Notes: a model not told the origin generated them from the sequence alone. DNA of 18,687 nt from Dinoroseobacter sp034111085 (GCA_034111085.1 JAWUXZ010000046.1:1-18687); one strand, 5' to 3'; positions 7,145 to 14,755 are shown, counted from the stretch's first letter. Translations and numbers: made by a program.

Positions 7145-7157
7145 TAACAATTCTAAA
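7141..7157. promoter_or_regulatory. ICE-like box, predicted Irr binding site
   Basis: This 17-bp stretch matches the iron control element TTTAGAA-N3-TTCTAAA at 13 of 14 defined positions; only the G is replaced by T. Irr, a heme-responsive Fur-family regulator of alphaproteobacteria, binds such sites. It lies 123 bp upstream of the iron-binding protein gene and 44 bp upstream of the methyltransferase gene. The upstream position fits activation of iron uptake under iron limitation, which is inference. Confidence 0.55.
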
Positions 7158-7200
7158 CTGAGCCCTCGTCGTTAGCCTTAAGATCAGCTATAGCATTTTT

Positions 7201-8304
7201 ATGTCAACTCAGATGGAAATCTTCCTCGTCACCCTGCCCGGCCTCGAGCACACGCTTGCCGAAGAGGCGCGCGCTAATGGCTTCCTTGTGTCAGCGATTG
7301 AGACAGGGGGCGTGACCTGCAAAGGCGGCTGGCCGGATGTTTGGCGCGCTAACCTGATCCTGCGCGGGGCCAGCAAAGTATTGGCGCGTATTGGCGGCTT
7401 TCGGGCGATGCATCTGGCGCAGCTCGACAAACGCGCGCGGAAGTTTGAGTGGGGCGAGGTGCTGCGCCCCGATGTGCCCCTGAAAGTGGAAGCGACCTGC
7501 AAACGCTCGAAAATCTACCATGCCAGGGCGGCAACCCAACGGATTGAGACGGCTCTGCGCGAAAGTTTCGGCGCGACCGTTTCGCCAGAAGCCTCCATGA
7601 CGCTCAAGGTCCGGATCGAGGATGATCTGGTGACCTTCAGTCTCGATACTTCGGGCGAGCCCTTGCACAAACGCGGCCATAAACTTGGCGTTGGCAAAGC
7701 GCCCTTGCGCGAAACAATGGCCGCGATGTTCCTGCGCCAGTTGGGATATGATGGCAGCCAAGCGGTCGTTGATCCGATGTGCGGGTCCGGCACGATCTGC
7801 ATTGAAGCCGCTGAGATCGCGATGGGTCTTGCCCCCGGTCGCAGCCGCAGCTTCGCGTTTCAAAACCTCGCATCCTTCGACCCTAGTGCATGGGACGCAA
7901 TGCGCGCCCCTTGCGAAGTCCTAGATATCCCGCAGCGGTATTTCGCCAGCGACCGAGATGCGGGTGCGATTAAGATGGCTGCGGAAAATGCCGAGCGCTC
8001 GGGCGTGACCGCCCAAATCACATTCGCCCAACAAGGCGTGTCCGAATTACAGCGCCCCAAAACACCCCCCGGAATTGTGCTGGTCAACCCGCCCTACGGC
8101 GCGCGGATCGGCAACCGGAAGTTACTGTTTTCGGTCTACGGCGCGCTTGGAAAGACCCTCGCCGAGCGGTTTCGCGGCTGGAAGGTAGGGATCATTACGT
8201 CTGATGCGGGGCTTGCCAGCTCAACCGGTCTTTCGCTGAAACCCGCCGGGCCACCTGTGGCGCACGGCGGGATGCGAGTTGTGCTGCATCAAGCGCAGCT
8301 TTGA
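7201..8304 (+). CDS. THUMP-domain RNA methyltransferase (RlmL N-terminal-half type)
   Basis: 367 residues. An N-terminal THUMP RNA-binding region (about 45-150) is followed by a class I SAM-dependent methyltransferase domain. DPMCGSGT (191-198) is the SAM-binding motif I, and NPPYG (296-300) is the motif IV of N2-guanine and other exocyclic-amine methyltransferases. The layout matches COG0116, the family of the N-terminal half of E. coli RlmL, which makes m2G in 23S rRNA; the substrate here is not proven. No strong ribosome binding site precedes the ATG at 7201, and an ATG 12 bases later is an alternative. It stands alone, diverging from the iron-binding protein gene and converging on nrdJ. 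Confidence 0.87.
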   Translation: MSTQMEIFLVTLPGLEHTLAEEARANGFLVSAIETGGVTCKGGWPDVWRANLILRGASKVLARIGGFRAMHLAQLDKRARKFEWGEVLRPDVPLKVEATCKRSKIYHARAATQRIETALRESFGATVSPEASMTLKVRIEDDLVTFSLDTSGEPLHKRGHKLGVGKAPLRETMAAMFLRQLGYDGSQAVVDPMCGSGTICIEAAEIAMGLAPGRSRSFAFQNLASFDPSAWDAMRAPCEVLDIPQRYFASDRDAGAIKMAAENAERSGVTAQITFAQQGVSELQRPKTPPGIVLVNPPYGARIGNRKLLFSVYGALGKTLAERFRGWKVGIITSDAGLASSTGLSLKPAGPPVAHGGMRVVLHQAQL

Positions 8305-8311
8305 AGGTGCC

Positions 8312-8335
8312 GGGCTGGCAGGGTTAACCCCGCCC
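8312..8335. terminator. Weak hairpin between the methyltransferase gene and nrdJ
   Basis: GGGC (8312-8315) and GCCC (8332-8335) can pair, or alternatively GGC-A-GGG around a TTAA loop with CCC-C-GCC (8317-8334). There is no U-tract on either strand. It may still mark the 3' ends of both convergent genes. Confidence 0.35.
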
Positions 8336-10833
8336 TACCCGCATTTCGAGTGCCCGCACGACCCGCACGTCATGCAGCCCTCAGACATCCGCATCTCGTA
8401 TTCACCGCAGTTCGAGCACGACGCGCCCCCCCCGCCCGTCAGGTTTACCACCTGAGCGCGTGGGTCGGTTTTCAGGCCCAAGCCTTCGCCTGCAATAAAG
8501 CCAATCTCGATCATATGCCGCTCGATCACACCGCCAATCGCCGCCAAGATCGAGGGCACATATTTGCCGCCGATCCAAGCACCACCGCGCGGATCAAACA
8601 CCGCCTTCAGCTCTTCGACCACGAACGATACATCGCCCCCGCGCCGAAACACTGCCGAGACCATGCGCGTCAGAGCGACGGTCCAAGCGTAATGCTCCAT
8701 GTTCTTGGAGTTGATGAAAATCTCGAACGGACGACGGTGACCTTGGACGGTAATATCGTTCAACGTGATATAGATCGCATGCGGGCTGTCGGGCCATTGC
8801 AGCTTGTAGGTGTTGCCTTCCAGCGTTTCGGGCCGGTCCAGCGGGTCCGAAATATAGACGACATCACCATGGGGTCGCAGCGGCGCGCCTTCGCCAATGG
8901 CGAGGGTTTCGGGTTGGCTTTTCTCGCCGAAAAGGAGCCATGCGGGCTCGACACCAAACAGTTCAGCAAAATTCTTCGCTGCATCAGGCGTCAGATTCTT
9001 CTTACCAGTTTCCAGTTGGCTCACATGCGGAGCCGAAAAATTCACACGACTCGCTACTTGGTCGAGTGTGAGATTGCGTCGCTTTCTACTCAACCGAAGA
9101 CGCGCTCCTGGCTGGTCAGTTGCTTCGCTATTCGATCCACTCACACTCAGCACCGAACCCGTCACATCATTGGGCCTGTAGGTCGTGCAGCCTTTGCAGC
9201 CCTGATCCCACGCGCTCATATAGACGTCCTTGAACGCCTCGAAGTTGATGTCCTCGGGCACGTTGATCGTCTTGGAGATGCTGGAATCGATCCATTTCTG
9301 TGCCGCTGCCTGCATCCGCACATGGTCTTGGGGCGCAAGCGTCTGGGCGTTGACGAAATAATCGGGCAACTCCGCATCACCCATCTTTTCGCGCCACATC
9401 TGGACGGCGTAATCGACGACCTCTTCTTCGGTGCGCGAGCCGTCTTTCTGCAAGACCTTGCGCGTGTAGGCATAGGCAAAGACCGGCTCGATCCCCGACG
9501 ACACGTTGCCCGCATAGAGGCTGATCGTGCCAGTGGGCGCGATGGAGGTCAGAAGTGCGTTGCGAATCCCGTGCTCGCGGATCGCGTCACGCACATCGGC
9601 GTCCATGGTCTGCATTGCGCCAGAGGCGAGGTACTTCTCCGCATCAAACAGCGGGAACGCACCCTTTTCTTTGGCAAGATCGACAGATGCCAGATAGGCA
9701 GCGCGCGCCATCGCATGCAGCCAGTCTTCGGTCTGCTGAGCGGCCTCGGGCGAGCCGTAGCGCAGCCCCACCATCAACAGCGCGTCCGCCAATCCCGTCA
9801 CGCCAAGGCCAATGCGACGCTTGTTACGGGCCTCCTCAGCCTGTTGGGGCAGCGGGAAGCGGGACGCATCGACCACGTTGTCCATCATGCGCACCGCGGT
9901 GGCGGTCAACTCAGCCAATTGCGTTTCGCACAGATGTGCTGTGTCGCCCTCGAACGGATTCTGGACCAGTTTGGCCAAGTTTATCGATCCTAGCAAACAC
10001 GCACCATAAGGCGGCAAAGGCTGCTCGCCGCACGGGTTCGTCGCTGCGATCTGTTCGACATAACCAAGGTTGTTGGCGGCATTGATCCGGTCGATGAAAA
10101 TCACGCCCGGCTCGGCATAATCATAGGTCGCCTTCATGATCTGGTTCCACAGATCGAGCGCGCGCACCGTCTTGTAGACCCTGCCATCAAAGATCAAATC
10201 CCACGATCCATCGGCCTTAACGGCGTCCATAAACGGGTCGGTGATCAGCACGCTGACATTAAACATACGCAGGCGCGCGGCGTCGGATTTGGCGGTAATG
10301 AAGTCCTCCACATCCGGGTGGTCGCAACGCATCGTCGCCATCATAGCGCCCCGGCGCGAACCTGCCGACATGATCGTGCGGCACATCGCGTCCCAGACAT
10401 CCATGAAAGACAACGGACCAGAGGCGTCTGCCGCCACGCCCTTCACGCCCGCGCCTTTAGGCCGGATGGTCGAGAAATCGTAGCCGATACCGCCGCCTTG
10501 CTGCATCGTCAGCGCGGCCTCCTTCAGCATCTCGAAAATGCCGCCCATGCTGTCGGGGATCGTGCCCATGACAAAGCAATTAAACAACGTGACCGAGCGC
10601 TCGGTGCCGGCACCCGCAATGATGCGACCTGCGGGCAGATACTGGAAATCTTCGAGTGCCGCGTAGAACTTATCTTCCCACGCGGGCGCATCCTGCTCAA
10701 CAGAAGCAAGGCTGCGCGCGATGCGCCGCCATGTGTCTTCGACCGAGGTGTCGATGGGGGTGCCATCGGCCTCTTTGAAGCGATACTTCATGTCCCAGAT
10801 TTGCGCAGCGATAGGGGCAGCAAAGCGGCTCAT
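8335..10833 (-). CDS. nrdJ: Coenzyme-B12-dependent (class II) ribonucleotide reductase with XRE insertion
   Basis: 832 residues from the ATG at 10833. It reduces ribonucleotides to deoxyribonucleotides using adenosylcobalamin as radical source. Order: RNR class II N-terminal domain (to about 120); catalytic barrel with NCFVMG (Cys86), NPCGEQPLP (Asn266, Cys268 thiyl, Glu270) and PYGACLLGS (Cys279, disulfide partner of Cys86); an unexpected XRE helix-turn-helix domain (576-636); the TSCPD domain (about 660-780); and a Cys-rich tail with CSNC, CMTCGSC and a last Cys, the redox shuttle or zinc ribbon. All key residues are present, so the enzyme should work. The start is set by GGAG 6 bp before the ATG; upstream in-frame TTG (10851) and ATG (10848) lack a ribosome binding site. 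I recall relatives of about 750 residues without the XRE part. Confidence 0.96.
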   Translation of the reverse strand: MSRFAAPIAAQIWDMKYRFKEADGTPIDTSVEDTWRRIARSLASVEQDAPAWEDKFYAALEDFQYLPAGRIIAGAGTERSVTLFNCFVMGTIPDSMGGIFEMLKEAALTMQQGGGIGYDFSTIRPKGAGVKGVAADASGPLSFMDVWDAMCRTIMSAGSRRGAMMATMRCDHPDVEDFITAKSDAARLRMFNVSVLITDPFMDAVKADGSWDLIFDGRVYKTVRALDLWNQIMKATYDYAEPGVIFIDRINAANNLGYVEQIAATNPCGEQPLPPYGACLLGSINLAKLVQNPFEGDTAHLCETQLAELTATAVRMMDNVVDASRFPLPQQAEEARNKRRIGLGVTGLADALLMVGLRYGSPEAAQQTEDWLHAMARAAYLASVDLAKEKGAFPLFDAEKYLASGAMQTMDADVRDAIREHGIRNALLTSIAPTGTISLYAGNVSSGIEPVFAYAYTRKVLQKDGSRTEEEVVDYAVQMWREKMGDAELPDYFVNAQTLAPQDHVRMQAAAQKWIDSSISKTINVPEDINFEAFKDVYMSAWDQGCKGCTTYRPNDVTGSVLSVSGSNSEATDQPGARLRLSRKRRNLTLDQVASRVNFSAPHVSQLETGKKNLTPDAAKNFAELFGVEPAWLLFGEKSQPETLAIGEGAPLRPHGDVVYISDPLDRPETLEGNTYKLQWPDSPHAIYITLNDITVQGHRRPFEIFINSKNMEHYAWTVALTRMVSAVFRRGGDVSFVVEELKAVFDPRGGAWIGGKYVPSILAAIGGVIERHMIEIGFIAGEGLGLKTDPRAQVVNLTGGGGASCSNCGEYEMRMSEGCMTCGSCGHSKCG
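8926..9108 (-). other. XRE/CI-type helix-turn-helix domain inserted in NrdJ
   Basis: About 61 residues (576-636 from the ATG at 10833). They have the five-helix plan of Xre/Cro/CI domains: RLRLSRKRRNLT, LDQVASRVN, the recognition region SAPHVSQLETGKKN, TPDAAKNFAELFGV, then EPAWLLFGE. The WLLFGE ending is typical of phage CI-like repressors, where it precedes the linker. It sits between the end of the catalytic barrel (GCKGCTTYRPNDVTGSVL) and the start of the TSCPD domain (GDVVYISDPLDRP). The frame is unbroken. GC over 8941-9120 is about 52% by my count, against 60-67% in two sampled 60-bp flanking lines, which suggests a foreign origin. DNA binding is predicted from the fold only. Confidence 0.85.
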
Positions 10834-10866
10834 GGCGGTCTCCGTCATCAATTGTTTTTAAATCGG

Positions 10867-10908
10867 CTGTGGGCACCTACTACTCTGTGGCACACTTTTC
10901 AGCCACAG
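10867..10908. promoter_or_regulatory. Repeated CTGTGG half-sites in the nrdJ/DUF1489 promoter region
   Basis: CTGTGG occurs at 10867-10872 and again 18 bp on, at 10885-10890. The second copy, extended to CTGTGGC (10885-10891), faces a perfect inverted GCCACAG (10902-10908) across 10 bp. Such spaced half-sites look like an operator. It lies 34-75 bp upstream of the nrdJ ATG, where promoter control would act. No NrdR box and no cobalamin riboswitch was found in this 116-bp gap. Confidence 0.5.
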
Positions 10909-10948
10909 CAGAATCACTTAAGGTGGGATACTAAGGATGGGGGAAGCT

Positions 10949-10957
10949 TGTGGATAA
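10949..10957 (-). promoter_or_regulatory. Perfect DnaA box at the start of the DUF1489 gene
   Basis: TTATCCACA on the minus strand, overlapping the GTG start of the DUF1489 gene and lying 116 bp upstream of the nrdJ ATG. DnaA controls nrd genes in E. coli, so a role in tying dNTP synthesis to replication is possible here but not shown. Confidence 0.45.
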
Positions 10958-11381
10958 GTCCATACATCTGGTGAAGTTGTCAGTCGGCACCGAAACCGTC
11001 GAAGACCTGCTGAATTGGCAGGAGACTCGGCGTGCGCAGACCGAAGATGGCCTACCGCGCCACGTCACACGCATGTGGCCAAAGCGCGAATCGGAAATCA
11101 TCAATGGCGGTTCGATCTACTGGGTCATCAAGGGCGTGATTTCAGCGCGCCAGCATGTGTTACGCCTTGACGAGGTGATCGGCAAAGACGGCATTCGCCG
11201 CTGCGCCATCGTGCTTAATCCAGAGATCCACCGCACCGAATCCGCGCTGCGCCGACCGTTTCAGGGCTGGCGCTACCTGACCCCTGCGGACGCACCGAGC
11301 GATCTGGCAAAAGGCCGCGCGCATGAGGTTGCGATGCCGCCGGAACTCAGCCAGGCGCTTGCCGAGATTGGCGTGCGCTAG
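10950..11381 (+). CDS. DUF1489 family protein
   Basis: 143 residues, a normal length for DUF1489 (COG5458), a small soluble protein family of alphaproteobacteria with no known function. Matching features are the opening IHLVKLSVGTETVEDLLNWQ, the central RMWPKR and GGSIYWVIKG, the AIVLNPEIHRT stretch and RPFQGWRYL. No signal peptide or membrane segment is seen. The start is a GTG at 10950 with GGATGGGGGA upstream. It diverges from nrdJ and shares its promoter region. Its TAG stop overlaps the hisG stop: both use the palindrome CTAG at 11378-11381. Family assignment is good; no function can be given. Confidence 0.85.
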   Translation: MDKSIHLVKLSVGTETVEDLLNWQETRRAQTEDGLPRHVTRMWPKRESEIINGGSIYWVIKGVISARQHVLRLDEVIGKDGIRRCAIVLNPEIHRTESALRRPFQGWRYLTPADAPSDLAKGRAHEVAMPPELSQALAEIGVR

Positions 11382-12097
11382 CCGATCACCAGCCCGTCGC
11401 CTAGATCGAGGCCGATCGACGCGCCCAGCTCTGCCAATGCTGCTTTCTCGAGCACGCCCCACGCGGCCTTACGGCTGCCGAAAAGCGTAGCTTGGGACCG
11501 CAAAATAGGCTCCTCGCCCAGAATTTTCAGGTGGTTGGCGCGCAAAGTCTCACCCGACGAGGTGATATCGGCAATCGCCTCGGCCGTCAGGTTCGCCACC
11601 GTGCCTTCGGTCGCACCTTGGCTGTCGACAAGCTGGTAGTCAGCCACGCCTTTATCGCGCAAATGCGCATGAACAAGGCGGTGGTACTTCGTGGCAATGC
11701 GCAGCCGGAAACCGTGCTCGGCCCGAAACGCCGCCGCGGCTGCGTCCAGATCATCTAATGTCTCAACATCAATCCAGCATTTCGGCACCGCGAGGATCAG
11801 ATCGGCCTGCCCGAAGCCCAAGGGTTGCGCCTCGACCACATGCTGCTCCCATGCGGGGATTTTCTCGTGGACAAGATCGGTGCCAGTTACGCCCAGATGG
11901 ATGCGCCCTGCCGCCAATTCGCGCGGGATTTCCCCGGCTGACAGCAACACGAGCGCGACATTCTCGACGCCCTCGACGGCACCCGCATATTCACGCTCGG
12001 TACCTGTGCGCCGCAGACTGACACCGCGCGCACCGAACCAATCAAAGGTCTTGTCCATCAAGCGACCCTTAGAGGGCACCCCAAGTTTCAGCATCAC
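11378..12097 (-). CDS. hisG: ATP phosphoribosyltransferase, short form, catalytic subunit
   Basis: 239 residues, the short HisG type (HisG_S) that lacks the C-terminal regulatory domain and needs HisZ. It joins ATP and PRPP to make phosphoribosyl-ATP, the first and controlling step of histidine synthesis. KLGVPSKGRL at the N-terminus and the PRPP-binding region around 158-190 (EGTVANLTAEAIADITSSG) are clear. It is the last gene of the hisS-hisZ-hisG unit and overlaps the hisZ stop. The start may be the GTG at 12097 (4-base overlap, fits the usual MxLKLG opening) or the ATG at 12094, which is better spaced from GGAGGA. Its stop shares CTAG with the convergent DUF1489 gene. Confidence 0.95.
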   Translation of the reverse strand: MMLKLGVPSKGRLMDKTFDWFGARGVSLRRTGTEREYAGAVEGVENVALVLLSAGEIPRELAAGRIHLGVTGTDLVHEKIPAWEQHVVEAQPLGFGQADLILAVPKCWIDVETLDDLDAAAAAFRAEHGFRLRIATKYHRLVHAHLRDKGVADYQLVDSQGATEGTVANLTAEAIADITSSGETLRANHLKILGEEPILRSQATLFGSRKAAWGVLEKAALAELGASIGLDLGDGLVIG

Positions 12098-13188
12098 GCT
12101 GTCCTCCGCGCATCAATCACAACACCGGGGCGGATCACGCCGCCCACCGCTGGGATTTCGCGACCTTGGCCGAGCACACGGGTCAGCGCGTCATAGCGTC
12201 CGCCCGTCGCAACAGGTGGCAAATCTGGCCGGCCCTCCACGTAGAAACCGAAGACAAACCCGTCGTAATACTCCATTGCGCTGCGGCCATAACTCGCCTC
12301 GAACGGCAGATCGTCGGTGTTTATGCCAGCGTTCCCAAGCGCCTCAAGCCGCGCTTCCATCCGCTCCAAAACCGGAGTGATCTGGGGCACATCAACGGCG
12401 ATATCGCTTAGCGCGCTGAGCGCATCCGGGGCGGCAGCTTTGAGCGCCAGAATATCGTCCAGCACGGCGGCCTGTTCTGCAGGGATCGGCGGAGTGGCTG
12501 CATCTTCGCGCAAAGCTGTAACGCGCTCGGCCACCTCGGCAATGCTGCGCATCCCGATCGCAGGGCCAGCCGTTTCAATCGCTGCATATACACGCGCCGG
12601 GTCCATGCCCGCTAGAAAACTGCGATGGGTCGGCACCGGCAACTTGCCGCGGTACCGGTCGAGCAGTGCGCGGAACCGGCGCGGTCGCCAGACATGACGC
12701 AGCAGCGCTGCCTTGCGCCGCTCGCTTGTCTCAAGTCCACCGATTGCGGCGCGCAGAATGCCAATATCTCCGGTCACCGCGCGACATGGCAGATCGCCAA
12801 GCCCTTCGCGGACGAGTGCAAAAACCTCTGCCTCAGCCGAGGCCGGACGGGTGCGATCGAAAATCTCGACACCTACTTGGGCATATTCGCGCGGGCGTTC
12901 CGAGCCTGCTTCTTGGGTCCGAAACACATCGCCTTGATAGGTGTAGCGCGCCGGCTCCGCGCCGCCGTCCATGTGCATCTGCACGACGGGCACCGTAAAG
13001 TCAGGCCGCAACATCATCTCGCCCAGCACCGGATCACGGGTGACGTAGGCGCGCGCGCGCAGGTCTTCGCCGTACAGATCCAGCAACGTCTCAGCGGGCA
13101 ATAGCACAGGCGCCTCAACAGGGATCGCGCCCCGCGCTTGGAACAGCGCAAAGAGGCGTTCGGATTCCAGCCGTATGGGTGTTGGCAT
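12094..13188 (-). CDS. hisZ: ATP phosphoribosyltransferase regulatory subunit
   Basis: 364 residues, a histidyl-tRNA synthetase paralog without tRNA-charging activity. HisZ forms a hetero-octamer with short HisG, needed for activity and for feedback inhibition by histidine. Class II synthetase traces remain: MLRPDFTVPVVQMHMD and YQGDVFRTQE (motif 2 region), YYDGFVFGFYVEG (HisA-like block) and ATGGRYDALTRVLG (motif 3 region). It lacks the anticodon-binding domain that makes HisS longer. The ATG at 13188 lies 3 bp after the hisS stop, and its own stop overlaps the hisG start, so the three genes are almost surely co-transcribed and translationally coupled. Confidence 0.95.
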   Translation of the reverse strand: MPTPIRLESERLFALFQARGAIPVEAPVLLPAETLLDLYGEDLRARAYVTRDPVLGEMMLRPDFTVPVVQMHMDGGAEPARYTYQGDVFRTQEAGSERPREYAQVGVEIFDRTRPASAEAEVFALVREGLGDLPCRAVTGDIGILRAAIGGLETSERRKAALLRHVWRPRRFRALLDRYRGKLPVPTHRSFLAGMDPARVYAAIETAGPAIGMRSIAEVAERVTALREDAATPPIPAEQAAVLDDILALKAAAPDALSALSDIAVDVPQITPVLERMEARLEALGNAGINTDDLPFEASYGRSAMEYYDGFVFGFYVEGRPDLPPVATGGRYDALTRVLGQGREIPAVGGVIRPGVVIDARRTA

Positions 13189-13191
13189 CGC

Positions 13192-14685
13192 CTAGCCCCC
13201 GGCCAGCATTTTGCGGACCTCAGCAACGAGATCTGCGCGCGGCACCTCGATTTGGCTGGGGCGGTCTTTCCATTCCTCAAGGCTGGCGGTCTCGGCGATT
13301 TTTGCGCCAAGGATCAAGTCTTTGAGCTGGATCACACCGCGATCCGCCTCCTGCGTGCCTTGGATCACCGCCACCGGGCTTGCGCGTTTGTCTGCGTATT
13401 TCAACTGGTTGCCGAAGTTTTTCGGATTGCCCAGATAGACTTCCGAGCGAATTCCAGCAGCGCGCAATTCGCCCACCATCGCCTGATAGTCAGCCATGCG
13501 GTCGCGGTCCATAACGGTCACGACGACCGGGCCAAGGGCTGCTTCGGCGGCTTGCCCCTTCATCCGCAGGGCCGCAAGCAAGCGGTCCACGCCAATCGAA
13601 ACGCCCGTTGCTGGCACGGACTGTCCAGTGAAACGCTTGACCAGATCGTCATAGCGCCCTCCACCCGCGACCGAGCCAAACTGGCGGGGGCGGCCTTTTT
13701 CGTCTTTGATCTCGAATGTCAGTTCAGCCTCATAGACCGGGCCAGTGTAGTAGCCGAGGCCGCGCACGACCGAGGGATCGATGACGATGCGGTCGGGGCC
13801 ATAGCCTTGGGCTGCGAGGAGGTCGGCGATCATCTCAAGCTCCGCGACGCCTTCTGCGCCAATGATCGAACCTTCAACGAGTTCTGCCAATCGCGCACAG
13901 GTTTCTGTCCCGGTCGGACGCAGCGCATCCATGAATCCCATGACGATCTCGGCCTTCGCTGTCGACAAGCCTGCACCGCCCGTAACGTCACCGCTATCGT
14001 CCTTGCGCCCCTCACCCAGCAGCGCCCGTACGCCGTCGGGCCCAAGCCGGTCCAGCTTATCAATCGCGCGCAGCACGATCCCGCGCGCAGCTTCGCTCTC
14101 GTCCCCGGACAGGCCCGCAACCTCAAGCACACCGTTCAGCACTTTGCGATTGTTCACCCGCACGATGTAGTCACCGCGTGCAATCCCAACCGCCTCGAGC
14201 GTATCGGAAAGCATCGCGCAAATCTCGGCATCTGCGGCCACGCTCGGCGCGCCCACGGTATCTGCATCACATTGATAGAATTGGCGAAACCGCCCCGGAC
14301 CGGGCTTTTCGTTGCGCCAAACAGGGCCCATGGTATAGCGGCGGTAGGGCACGGGTAAATCGTTGCGATACTGCGCGGCCACCCGCGCGAGCGGCGCTGT
14401 CAGGTCATAGCGCAGCGCCAGCCAGTCGCCCGGCTTGTCGGCGCCTTCGTCCTCTTGCCACGCGAAAACACCCTCATTGGGGCGGTCGACATCGGGCAGG
14501 AACTTGCCAAGCGCCTCGACCGTCTCAACAGCGGAGGTTTCAAGCGCGTCAAACCCGTAAAGGTGGTAGACTTCGGCGATCTTATCCAACATCGCCTTGC
14601 GCTCGGTCACATCCGCGCCGAAGTAGTCGCGAAAGCCCTTTGGCGTCTCGGCCTTGGGGCGGGGTTGTTTTTTGACTTTGGCCAT
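13192..14685 (-). CDS. hisS: Histidyl-tRNA synthetase
   Basis: 497 residues from the ATG at 14685, the long alphaproteobacterial form. It charges tRNA-His with histidine in the cytoplasm. The class II core is complete: TPKGFRDY near the N-terminus, motif 2 with Arg124 in VWRNEKPGPGRFRQFYQCD, the HisA block LGYYTGPVYE (310-319), and motif 3 around GVSIGVDR (361-368). The anticodon-binding domain follows (about 385-497). The frame is open for 45 codons upstream, but that part overlaps slyX and is not protein-like; MAKVKKQPRPK with AGAGGC before it is the natural start. It is the first gene of the hisS-hisZ-hisG operon and diverges from slyX with 70 bp between. Confidence 0.97.
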   Translation of the reverse strand: MAKVKKQPRPKAETPKGFRDYFGADVTERKAMLDKIAEVYHLYGFDALETSAVETVEALGKFLPDVDRPNEGVFAWQEDEGADKPGDWLALRYDLTAPLARVAAQYRNDLPVPYRRYTMGPVWRNEKPGPGRFRQFYQCDADTVGAPSVAADAEICAMLSDTLEAVGIARGDYIVRVNNRKVLNGVLEVAGLSGDESEAARGIVLRAIDKLDRLGPDGVRALLGEGRKDDSGDVTGGAGLSTAKAEIVMGFMDALRPTGTETCARLAELVEGSIIGAEGVAELEMIADLLAAQGYGPDRIVIDPSVVRGLGYYTGPVYEAELTFEIKDEKGRPRQFGSVAGGGRYDDLVKRFTGQSVPATGVSIGVDRLLAALRMKGQAAEAALGPVVVTVMDRDRMADYQAMVGELRAAGIRSEVYLGNPKNFGNQLKYADKRASPVAVIQGTQEADRGVIQLKDLILGAKIAETASLEEWKDRPSQIEVPRADLVAEVRKMLAGG

Positions 14686-14755
14686 GGGTATCGCCTCTTG
14701 CGTGCTCGGGCGCGGGATACGCGATGGCGGGCAAGCTCGCAAGGGAGGCACGACA

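Noticed and set aside
8350..9993. Long open frame on the plus strand opposite nrdJ
   Set aside because: It is antisense to a clear nrdJ, has no recognisable domain and reflects the high-GC codon pattern; the same applies to long frames opposite rpsD, hisS and dnaE.
10834..10949. Cobalamin riboswitch or NrdR boxes upstream of the B12-dependent RNR gene
   Set aside because: The gap is too short for a cobalamin riboswitch and shows no B12-box or paired 16-bp NrdR-type palindromes.
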